DNA from: Dromiciops gliroides
Lineage: Eukaryota; Chordata; Mammalia; Microbiotheria; Microbiotheriidae
Length of the DNA stretch: 64,000 nucleotides
Direction of reading: 5' to 3'
Assembly (NCBI RefSeq): GCF_019393635.1
Contig: NC_057863.1
Location: 639,368,306-639,432,305 of the forward strand
Shown: piece by piece, positions 12,901 through 24,900 of the stretch
Numbering within the stretch: the stretch's first letter is position 1
Layout of the letters: the number at the start of each line of letters is the position of its first letter
Notes under the pieces: model-generated
Told to the model about the DNA's origin: nothing
The model's input: the letters and a program-made list of their open reading frames with translations, nothing else
Databases searched by the model: none
Position numbers and translations under genes: made by a program

Positions 12901-15900
12901 TTCTGCCTGTGGTTGGGTTTTTTTGGTTTGTTTGGTTTTTTTAGCACGCCAGGATGTAGGTAATGTAACTTGAACTCATCAAGGGCAATTAGATGCTCTT
13001 ACTGTCTTCTTGACTATCCTGGGCATCAGCACCCTGCTTGCCATTTTTGTTCTGTCCTTTCCTATGCCAAAGATCTTTATCTTTGCAAAGAAAACAGAAG
13101 CAGAATAAAAGTTGTTTCTGCCTTTTCTGTTGTCAGTAATTGTTCCCCGTGTCCTGAGCCACAATTGCCTCCCTTCTTTGGGCCTCCTCCTCGCCCCAAT
13201 GCAACCCTAAACAATTCCTCCCTGTGGTCCTTACGCTCCCTTGCCATCTCCCTCCGAGCTTCGCTTGGCTTCAGAGAGCCCGCCAGGCTTTCATGCTCAC
13301 TCCCAATAATCTGCTCTTGCTTATGTCTTCTGGACATGACTTTTTAAAACCTATGTGGGTTGGTAGTTCCTTGGACACCCACATTGTTCTCTTTAGAAAA
13401 CTTCCCTTCTTCATCCTCATCTGAATTGTCTATTTTTATGTCTTCCCCTGTGCTAACTTGGACTGGAGAATTCTAATCCCTGTGATGGGATCCTTCTCCT
13501 TTCTCTGAACCTTTGGAAATCTGCTCTCAGCAAATCCTTGTCAGACTGTACCCAGCCTCCTCTTCTTCCTTCCTTGCTCATAAGTTCGAAGGCAGAGGGG
13601 CCACTTTTATCCAAAGTGGCCATTATTTCCATCTTTGGGGTGATGATCAGATAAAGAATAGGATTTCTCCTTGATTTCTCTACCTCTTTGAGAATTACCA
13701 TTAGGGAAAACTCAACACCAGGAGATTATATATTGGGGAGGGAGGTCAGGGAAAGAGGGGAGAAGAGATGCTATTTGGGGAGTTTATTTTTATTTTTATT
13801 TTTTTAAGTGAGGCAATTGGGGTTAAGTGACTTGCCCAGGGTCACACAGCTAGTAAGTGTTAAGTGTCTGAGGCCGAATTTGAACTCAGGTCCTCCTGAC
13901 TCCAGGGCCGGTGCTCTATCCACTGCGCCACCTAGCTGCCCCTATTTTTTTAAGTAGTAATAATGGATTGTTCTGAAACACACACACTTCTGGTCTCCTT
14001 TGTGATCAGTGCAATGAGAACGTTAGTAACATGGTGGCCTGAAATCAAGGAGACTGATTTTGGTCATTGGACAGAAGTTGGTTTTCTCTGGATAGACTTG
14101 GTTGGGAATCTCAACTGTGACCTTGGTAGCATTCAGTCAACAAACATTTCTCACCATGTGCCCAGCTCGGGGTGGCACAGTGGGGAGGGATGAGCCAAAG
14201 ATGGCCCTGCCTTGGTGTAACTGACAGCCTGTCAGGGAGATGAGGCAGCTTAGACCGTGATAACGCGCTCCTTATGTTACTTGGCATTAATTTGTGTGTT
14301 GTGTTCTCCCACCCCTGTTAGAATGTAAACTCCTTTAGGGAAGAACCGTTTTGTTGTTGTTGTCTCTGTACTCCACTGTCCAGCATGGTCCCTTTCACCT
14401 TGGAGGTGATGGAATGTTTGTCACATTGAAAGGTGTGGTGTTCAGGCCTCGGGAGGCGATGGGCCCACTCTCAGACGCAGTATTGGGCTCCATCCGGGGG
14501 GGCTGCACTTTTGGAGGAACGTTGATTAGTTGGAGAACTTTGAGAGGTGAAAGGACTCTCTGTGAAGTCTAGTGGAAGGACCGGTGGATGTTTAGCCGGG
14601 AGAAGACTTTGGGGGTGACTGGGTACCTGTCCTCCGGGATCGGAAGAGCTGCCATAGGCAAGAAGGATTAGTCTGGTCCTGCTTGGCCCCACAGGGCAGG
14701 GCTGGAAGGATGAGCTGTTTTGGGCGGTAGATGGCACCCCTGTCCTTGAGGCTGATGGCCGCTTGTGGTTTAGGTTACTTTTCAGATGCAGATTGGGCTG
14801 GATAGCTGCTGAGGGCCTTCCAACTCTGAGATTCCGTGACTCTGAATTGAAAATGCCCCATGTGAGACCAGTAGCTCAGATGGGAGCTGGGAACAGAAGC
14901 GCCCCCCACCCAACAGATCCAGCTAGTCTTGTATTGGTGTGCACAAGGAATCTTGGAGGAAAGGGCCTTTGGTTTGAAGCAAGCTGGTGTCAATGCCTTC
15001 TTTTTTCTGGGGTTGCCAGTTTCTGCACATCACAGAACAGTGCGAGAAGACTATGGAGACAAAGTAAAAATAAGTCACTGGAGTCGAAGCCCATTACGCC
15101 AGCAGCGAGAGAGATTTGAGCAAGGGGATGGCAGGAAGCCAGGTAAGCCTCTGCCTGGGTGCCAGCTAGGCGCTGTGGTCAGTGCCTCTTAGGACACGGC
15201 GCTCGCTGGTTTTCACCACAATTGCCTTGTTGGGACAGTCTCGTGGGAGCTTACCCCCGCGCTCAGGCGGCACGCTTAACCGTGGGGATGGTGGCTTTTC
15301 CTCTGAAGAGCCAGACCATATATTTCTGTAAAAGCATGGCTGTTTCTCAAGTAGGACACTGACTCTTCAGGACTGACCGTTCTGCATGGCCATGGCCTTG
15401 TGGTGACCTTTTCTCACAGGGGCTCTTGGAACCTACTTTATTTAGGAGGGAGTTCAGCAAATTCAGTGTTTCTCTTAATTAACGTTTGCTCACTCACTCC
15501 ATGTGCCCTGGTTGAATACTGTGCTTCCACCTCAGGGCCGGCCCTCCTCCATTCACATCCAGCAGACTTCCGATTGGCCGCATAGTCGATCCATTGATTC
15601 TTGCCCCTTGTGGAGCCTCTTGGTCACCCGTTCAGAGATGCTGTTCCTTTTACTTGAAGGTTGACAGTTCATCTTCTGGGAACCCTGTGAAACGAATAAT
15701 GCAATGTCTTTTTATGAAAAGTAAATCAGTCTTTGCCGATTGTCTTAATTACTGAAAAGCGTCTCCCCCAACTTACCTGTGCCACCGTGTGTGTTTGTTT
15801 CCTAGTCAAAGAGGAGAAACTGGAGGAGAGGGATCCCCTTTCTGATTTACAAGATATCAGCGACAGTGAGAGGAAGACCAGCTCAGCTGAGTCCTCATCA

Positions 15901-18900
15901 GGTAGCTGGAGAGCAGCATCAGACAGACAGCCAGACTTTGTCAGGCGGAGCCGCGAGGCTCCTCCAAGGGAAGGGACCACAGGGACTTATCTTCTCCTTT
16001 TCTGCTTTCTTCTCCAGCAGAGTCAGGGTCTGGCTCTGAGGAGGAAGAGGAAGAGAGCAGCAGTGAGGAATCAGAAGAGGAGGAGGAGGAAGAGGAGGAA
16101 GAAGAGGAGGAGGAGACAGGAAGCAATTCTGAGGAAGTGTCTGAGCAGTCTGCTGGTAAGGGGACAGAACTTCACCCAAGAGTTAAGTTTAAACACTTCA
16201 AACCCCAAGGCTCAGGGTTGGTAATGCCACCTGTTTTGTCCTTTTTCTTTGGGCACCAGGCCAGAGAGAAGGATGGCCAAAGAAAAAGATGGCTAGCTCA
16301 AAGTCTTAACTTTCCCCTTCCTAAAACCAAACCTAGCCCCAGATTCCAAGGAGGGGGCTGCACGCTTCTTTCCTTCCCAGAGTTCACAGGAAGCCAGCAC
16401 GAGTCAGTGCTGGGGAGTTCTTCTGTCCCGGCAGCATGAGCTTGACCCGTGTTCAGAAGGGTGCTTAGGACTGTTTCCCACAGAGGCTCTTCCAGTCGTC
16501 TCTTCTCTCCTCAAGCCTCCCACACCAGCCTCTCCCTGCCCTCTGAGCAAAGTGTTCACGTCTTACTTGACTGAGAAAGCCGAAGCTCCCTTTCTCTTTA
16601 TCTCAGACCCCTGCTATCACCCCTACTCCCTCCTCCTCCTCCTCCATGATGAGATGGACACGGCCAGCCCCCATCATTGCCCCTTGATCCTGGCCCCTTC
16701 TGCTAGCTCCTTTCCTGCCACCTTCAAAGATATCTCCCCCACCCTTAAGAAACCTTCACTTCCCAGCCACCCCTCAAGCTACTTTCATATGTCTCCTCCC
16801 TTTCTCAGCCAAATTCCTAGAAAAAATTGTCTACACTCGGTGCCTCCACTTCCTCTCCTCTCACGCACTCCTCAGCCCTGCGCAGCGTGGCTTTCAACCT
16901 CACCGTTCAACCAAAACTGCTCTCTGCAAAGCGACTGGCCATCTCTTAGTTGCCCGATCCAACGGTCTCTCCCGAGTCGTCGCCCTGCTTGACCTCTGCA
17001 GCATTCGGTGCTGCTGACCACTCTTTCCTCTAGGGCGTTCTCCCCTCTCTGGGGTTTCTTCATGGTGCTGTCTCCTGGTTCTCCTCCTGCCTGTGCGACC
17101 CCTCCTGCTGGATCACCACGTGTGTCCTGCTTACTAAATCTCTCCCAGGCTCTGTCCTGGGCCCTCTTGTCTGTCTTCATTTCTCTCTTGGTGACCTCAT
17201 CAGCTCCCTTGGATTTAAGGTTACTCTCTGTACAGGTGGCTCAGAGATCTGTATATCCAGCCCCAGTCTCTCTCCTGAGCTAGTCCTGCATCACCAGCTG
17301 GCTATTGGACATTACAAATTGAATGGCCAGGGGCACCTCAAACTTGGCACGTCTGAGACAGAGTTCTGTCTTTCTCCTCAAACCAGCCCCTCTTCCCAGC
17401 TTCCTTACAGCACTGCCATGCTTCTACTCTCCCTGGTTTTAAATCTGGCGCTATCCTCAGCTTCTCATCCTCTCAGCCCCACAGGTCCCATCCATGGCCA
17501 AAGTTCAGTGTTTCTTCCTCCGTCCCCAGTTCTTGCACCTCTCCCTTCCTTGCTGCTCCCGTGGCTGTCACCCCTCAGACAATTGCAGTCACTTCCCATG
17601 GGTCTCCCTGCCTCACAAGCTCTCTCCTGTCCAGTCCATCCTTAAGCGTAGATTTGACCTGACCGCACATTACTGCCCTCCTCAATCAACTCCAGGACTT
17701 CCCTGTGGCCTTGAGTGTCAGCCACAGCCCTTCACAACCTGCACGGTCGCACGTGCTCTGGGGCTCCACCAAACTCTCCTCTTCTCCATTGCTCCCGTGG
17801 GACACTGTCCCACCTGGCCGGCCTTGGGGGGGGCTCTCCTCAGGCCTGGTATGTCCTCCCTCACATCCACTCAGACCCCTTCTTTAACCCTTTTGTGCCT
17901 GGACCCCCAGCCTGAGAATCACGGTTTTAAATGACTGGCATAAGCACTCAATTTCAGCCAGAGGTTGGTAAAAGGCGAGAGATTTATACGATCTGAAGAG
18001 AAACCAGAGTATCAGCCGGAGGTTAGTGAAAAAAGGAAGATGTCATTTTGTCACAGACTCCCTGAAGTCTCTCCATAGACCCCTGGTTAAGAACCTCTGT
18101 TCTGTAGGAAGTCCCCTTTGTCCCCTAACTGTAGTGCCCTCCCCCAGTTAGTTTGCATTTATCTTGGGCGCTCTCTGTGGACTTAGATCTTCACCTGTTG
18201 AGCTCCTTGAGGTCACAGACTTTTGGGGTTTTATCCTTCTGTCTCCAGCATATCACGGAGCCTGGCATGTAGTAGGCACTTAATACACGCTTGTTGATTG
18301 AGGGATGCCAGGCGCGTCTGAGGCACAGAGGTGCTCTGGTTCAGGAAGGAATGTAGAGACAGGGCGCAGAAGCCAGGGGCAGGGCAGGTTTCTCCTCTGT
18401 CCGTCTGAGCGGCTGGCTTTGTTTTGATTTGCAGAAGAAGTGAGTGAAGAAGAAATGAGTGAAGAGGAAGAGCGAGAGAATGGAAACCATATCTTAGTTG
18501 GTGAGAAACTCTTCCCTGTGAAACTTTTGGGCTTTGTTTTTTCTCATGTCCCCAGTGCCTCAGGAAGGAGCTCCTTGTGAACGTGCTTAAGACTCTGTCC
18601 CTGAGCTCAAGTCTTTGTCACATCCTAAAGAAAAGAAGTTTCACTAGTCGTTGTGCCCGTTTGTTGGCCTCAAATGCTGTCGCACAGTGTGAGCCAGGGT
18701 GTTTCTTATTGGTTTTCCCTAGAACCTCTGTTTTGGAAACTTAGCACGGTTCTTCAGAGGACCAAGATGGGTATTGACGACCCTGTGGAGAGAGGCAGTG
18801 TGGCATGGTGGAAAGAGTGGGTGGGCCTGGAATCCCAAAGCACCTCAGTGTCCCTCCTCTGACACCGGGCAAGTCACTGAACCCCTTGAGTCTCAATTTC

Positions 18901-21900
18901 TTCATCTGTAAAGTAATTGGTGTACTCCCTATTTCCATGGGTGGTTGTGAAGACTGGTGAGACAGCACATATAACCTGCTTTGCAGACTTTAAAGTATTA
19001 TGTCAGCTATTGTGATTAGGGTTTTCATTCCTCCTCTTCCTCCTTCTTCCTGTGTACCAGGCTGTGCCATGGAAATATTCAGGGGTCCCTGCCCTCGTGG
19101 AGGCGATATAGGCCCCGTGTAATGCAGGCACAGGGGAGGGAATCCAGGACGTACGTCAGGCTTCTGGGCCCTCTCTCCTACCGTTTGGAGAGCAGGGAGG
19201 TCTCTTGGCAGGGCTGTCCCTCGGAGAAGAGCCATGGCAGGCACTGGGTGGGAGGGGATCCGAGCTTCCTGTGGATCTGCAGAGAGGCAGCAATCCTTTG
19301 TCCTTGAAGTAACATCAGCCACAGAGTAGCAGGAGTTGGTCCGACCGCGTTCTACCCTTCTCTGGGCCAGAGAACCCTCTCTGCCCCCTGACTCTTGGGC
19401 CTTCCGCTCCTTCTGGTGGCTGGAGGCTGAGCTCTGGCACTTGGCAGTTACCATGTTCTCGATTTGATTCTAACTTTTAAAGTTACAGAGTCAAGGTTTG
19501 ACCGAGATTCGGGAGAGAGCGAAGAAGGGGAAGAAGAAGCAGGCGAGGGGACGCCGCAGTCCAACGCCATGACGGAAGGCGACTACGTCCCCGACTCTCC
19601 GGCCTTATCTCCCATCGAGCTGAAGCAGGAGCTCCCCAAATACCTCCCGGCCCTACAGGTCAGCAGTGGGTACAGACCCGCTTCCTCCGCTCCCCTGCCC
19701 CTGGTATGGGGGGCGGGGGTCCTCCCATTTCTCCTCCCAACACCTTGCTCTCCTTCTTCCACCTCCTGACCCACAGCACTGCCAGCTGCCTTCCCGGGGC
19801 CATAGGAGGGATAGGACTTTGTCACTTGGCCAGAGCCTGGTGGGGTGCATTCTTTTTGCCTGTTGATGACAACAGCTTATCGAGTCCAGCAGCACTCAAG
19901 AGATTGTCTGCCCCGTGCAGCTCATCCAGAGAATAGGGGACATCCCCTCTGGGCATACTTTCAGGGCTGACTCGAGTTGGAGGCACGAGTCTTGGATCCT
20001 TGCCCACTGGGGCATTGATTGAGGCTCTAGGGACTCCAATGTGACTACCGTTTTTTAGTCCTGTCACCCCTGAAATGGATGCAGGATGGAGACTTCTTAT
20101 AATTCTCAGTGCCCCTCCCCTGGCACCCTGAGACTCTGGGCTTCCTGCTGCAGAGCTGCCTGTTTGTCTGCTAGAGGGAGCCCAGATTTACCCCTTTGGT
20201 TGGCTTTGTTCTTTCTGTGTCCCCAGAAGACCTTGTCTTACTGATGTAAAAGGTCTTGGTGCTGCTGGGGTCAGGGACATTGGGAGAGGGGGAGAGTATC
20301 ACCAGCCCCTGAGGTAGTTTTGTGTCTTGTCAGCGCCTCGATCCGGGATGTACTAGATGGAACACACCGCGGTGTCCCACCAAGCTCTTGTCTTTTAACT
20401 CAGAGAGAGCTGGGACCAGCATCCCTGAGAGTCCCAGGGGAGAGTAGCGTGTTCTCTGTGGCGGCAGAATCTGCAGCAGTGTGCAGCAGCCGTGGCCCGA
20501 GCACCTGCAGGAACAGGCTCAGCGGGCAGGGAGCTTACCAGGGTCAGAGGCCACCGTCACACACTTACCCTTCCTCCCCAGGGCTGTAGGAGTGTGGAAG
20601 AATTCCAGTGTCTGAACAGGATCGAAGAAGGCACCTATGGTGTGGTCTACAGAGCGAAGGACAAAAAGACCGGTCAGTGCTCGCCAGACTGCCAGGGGGT
20701 GGAGGGGCAACTCTCAAAGCTTAGAGGAGACCCAGGCTCCAAGAGTCATGAGTCTAGAGCTGGAAGGACCCTCGGGACATCTGGTCTAGTTCAGCCCCTC
20801 TGGGGCTGGGACTCCAGACTGGCCACCCCTGGTGTGGTGGATGGGACAGGCCCAGATCCCAGGTTACTTTGCTTTGGGCCCGTCAGTGCCTGAAAGCTGA
20901 GAAATGTCATTCTCTGACCCTTTGTCTTCTTCCCATCTTCACTCAGCAGTCCTTTTTTTCTTATGTTACTAATCCTTCCCACCTCTTATGCCCCATATGT
21001 CTTTTGGGGGGGGGGCGGGGCAATGGGGGTTAAGTGACTTGCCCAGGGTCACACAGCTAGTAAGTGTCAAGTATCCAAGGCCGGATTTGAACTCAGGTAC
21101 TCCTGACTCCAGGGCCGGTGCTTTATCCACTGTGCTATCTAGCCGCCCCCCCATATGTCTTTCTAGCCCAGCACACAGTCACGCCACGCACATACGCCTG
21201 CCTCTCCCGCGTAGGTGGTGGCCCTTTATTTCTCCTCTCACTTTTCTCTTCCCTGTCCACACTCTACTCAGTGGACCAGTTGATTGTTGGGTCCATCCAG
21301 GGGCTCGCTTAGTGCGTGGCTCACCCTCGATCCCCCTGGCAGCCAATCAGAATGTCCGCCCAGCAGGTGTCCCCACAGACCACTCTAGAAGCACTGGCTG
21401 TTAGGGGCAGATTGGAGCTTGGGTTCTCACCAGTTGGGCATCTTGGTCACTGGTCTTGCGCCAGTGAAGCAAGTCTGTTTCCATCCCATCAGCAAAGTCG
21501 GGCATGAATGATGGGCTCTCAAAACAGATTCCATATGGTTTGGGACATAGGATATTCACAAGCAAAGAGGGGCAGGTCTGTCTCCTGCACAGGGGCTCCC
21601 ACTTCTCAGGGCCCTTCTTGTGCCCCCTGGAGACAGAGCAGCCTAGAACCTGGGGCCTGGGGAGCTTCGAATTGGGGAAACTGGAGTCGGTATTCTGGAT
21701 GGCCTTCTGAGGTCAAAGGTCAGATGGAAAGCTCCGCCGCCCAGGCCTGTCTGCCCCTAGTGAGCCTCAGCGGCCGGCAGGCTGCCGCCTTTTCTCAGCC
21801 AGGGTCCTGACCGGGTCCCGTCTTCTCAGTGGTTGTGGTGCTGCTTCCCTCCAGGACCCAGATGCCAACCCACAGTCTCATCATGAGGACACAGAGCACA

Positions 21901-24900
21901 GCATGAGCGCTCTGCAGTAACTGTTGGAGGGGGTCAGGAGACTCGCCCACTATCTCAGGGCCCAACAGGCAGGCGGCAGCAAGCATTTATTTTTGTTGTT
22001 GTATTTTTTGAGCAGCAAGTATTCATTGGGCATCCACTGTGTGCCAGGCCCCATGCCCAGTGCTGAGGAGAGAGTAAGGACAGAAGGTGAAACAATCCCA
22101 TATTACAGTGAGGGAGACAAGCACATGTCTCAGTATCTGCGGCATAAGGGGACATTAAATGAAGAGAGACTAGGTAAAGACAAGGCAGTGAGAGGATGCA
22201 CAAGGGCCTGCAGAGCAGCCGACCTTGTTCTCTCCCACAGAAGAAGTTTACCTGGACGTGGCAGGGGTCAGTCCCTCCCACAGATGCCCCTTTTCTGTTC
22301 TGTGTCTGTGGAAACCTTCATTGTCTTGCCTTTGAGTTAAGGGTTTTTTTTTCTTAGATTCAAGTTAGTTTGGGAAGCATTTTGCTCGTGTTGTGCTTTG
22401 AGGTGTAGAGCTCTTTACCTGTTATCTCTCATTTGATCTCAGCTCTGGGAGGAGGTGCCGTCATTGCCGTTTTACAGGTGGGGAAGCTGAGGCAGGCAGA
22501 GCCTCAGTGGCATGACTGGGTATCGGGGAGAGAGGGAGAGGGTGTCGAGGGAGGCTTCCAGGAGGAGGCGATTGAGCCGTATCTTAAATGAAAAGGGAGA
22601 GTCCCAAAGGGAGCTGATCCACAGGGCCCTGAGCCCTTGTCTGGCCATCATCAGGTCCCACTGGGGCCAGACCCATCCGCTGCTCGTGGGGCTTTGGAAG
22701 CACATCCGTGTCTGCTGCTCTCCTGGCCGGTGCCCAGGAGGCGGACAGTTGGTGCGTCCTCTTAGAGGTTCAGGAGAGGGGCCGGGTCGAGGTCTGGGAC
22801 CATCCAGGTGGGTGATTTAAGAGCCACCCCACAGGGGCGCCTGCCTCAGTGCTTGGGGAGAAGAGCCCTTTAGACAGAGGAATTGGGGAAGAGAAGCCTT
22901 GGTACTGTACAGGGCAGGCATTTGACCTTCCTTCTGTCTGTTCATCGAAACCAGTCAGTGATGATAATGAAAGCTAACATTTGTCAAGGCTTTATTTTTC
23001 GTCGCCGGCAGCACTCTGCCAACATGCTCTCATGGGAGCCTCCACAGCCCCATCAACTTCGTGCTGCTCTTTCTAACGCCCCTGTTGGACAGGGCACTCG
23101 TCAAGGCCCGGAAAAGGGAGGTGGCCGAGGCAGACCCCGCACCCAGACCCAGGTGCAGCCTCGCGTCGTACGTCCAAGGCTACTGCGCAGAAAGGGATGC
23201 TGGGAAAAGGCGCCCATCTCAGCAGGCAGTTTGTCCATCTGAGATTTCAAAGGCTCTTCCTTAGGATCTCCATTTAAAATGTTCTCCTTACAGATGAAAT
23301 TGTGGCTCTGAAGCGGTTGAAGATGGAAAAGGAGAAAGAAGGCTTCCCGATCACCTCCCTTAGGGAGATCAACACCATCCTGAAAGCTCAGCACCCCAAC
23401 ATCGTCACAGTCCGGGTGAGCCTCTGTCCTGCCTCTGGAGAGTGAGACCCCCCCACCCCCCGCACCTGTGTATCAGTGGCCGACAACAGGGCCATCTGCG
23501 TGAGCCAGAGCCGCCCATGGGGGACTTTGCTAAGGGTCCACAGTGTCCCAGGCTCTGTGCTGCCGCAGGGATATGTGGATGGTTGTTGAGAAGTCGCTGC
23601 CATGCCCAACACAGCGTCTTGATTCTTTTTTTTTTTTGGTGGGGTAATGAGGGTTAAGTGACTTGTCCAGGGTCACATAGCTAATAAGCATCTGTGGTAA
23701 CTGCCGGCCCACCCCTGAGTAAGTTTGGGGCATGTTATTAGTGCTGCTTATGCTCTGGCAAATGCAATCAGCTCCGGGGCGCCCCTTCAGAATGACTCCA
23801 AATTCTGAGTTAATGTGGGCTGAGTCGGGAGTCAGGAAGACTCGGCTCCAGACCCTGCCTCGGATTGTTGGCACTCCTGTGCCCCCTCAGCCTCAGCTTC
23901 TTTATCTATCCAACGAGGGGCTCGGCTCCTCGGCTCCTGCCGTGCCTTGGGGGCAGTCTGGGTTTCAGCAGAGGAGCTCATGGGAATCCTTGGGGTTTTC
24001 TTCAAAGGAGATCGTGGTAGGCAGCAACATGGATAAGATCTACATCGTGATGAATTATGTGGAGCATGACCTCAAAAGCCTCATGGAGACCATGAAGCAG
24101 CCTTTTCTGCCAGGTACCTCCCCCTACTCTGCCCATGCCCCCTCCAGCTAAACTTGCTGGCGTCCCAGGGGGAGGGGGCTTCTGTTGTGTTGTGGCTTCT
24201 CATGGATGACGAGAAGCTTGTGAGGGGTCCAGCCCCACCTGACAACCTCATATCTCTGCTCCTGCTGCAGGTGAAGTGAAGACGCTGATGATCCAGCTCC
24301 TGCGGGGGGTGAAGCATCTTCATGACAACTGGATCCTTCACCGGGACCTGAAGACCTCCAACCTGCTCCTCAGTCATGCAGGCATTTTAAAGGTAGGAGG
24401 GTCTGGGGGCCATAGACTTAGAATCAGGGGGTGGGGGGTTCCACCTCCACCACACTCCGCTGTGGCTGCGGAGCTTGGACCAGCTGTCCTCCCAGGCCTG
24501 TGGCCAATAGCGTCGGCCACGCCTGCCCTGGGCTGGTCCCCAGAGGACTCTCCGAGAGCTGGGATTTCAAGGGCCTCTTAGCTCATTCCCAGGCTGTTGA
24601 AGCAGCCCCTCGTTAGCGAGAAATGTTTGTCACCGTGATAGGCTGTGAGTGTTAACTGGGCCTGGAGTCAGGGAGACCCGGGTCCAAGCGTGGCCTGTCG
24701 CCTGGCTCCTCAGCCTCAGTTTCTACATCTGTAAAAAGGGAGGGTCGATACCAGCACCTGAGACTTCCCAGGACACTCGTGAGGGTCCCCTTAAGCACCG
24801 TATGTGTGCTAGCTGTTGTGATTAATATAATGTTCTTATTTTAAGAATCAGTCATCATAACCCGGTGGGCGTCTGCAGGGCAGGAGGACGGGGTGGCCAG

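Noticed and set aside
16137..16439. Alternative reading past CDK11 exon e into the intron
   Set aside because: A canonical GTAAGG donor at 16156 and the conserved next exon ([10 protein letters not shown]) explain the sequence better.
16490..17930. Several Leu/Ser/Pro-rich open frames between CDK11 exons e and f
   Set aside because: They come from a decayed L2 LINE, confirmed by RT-like strings; frames are broken and overlap.
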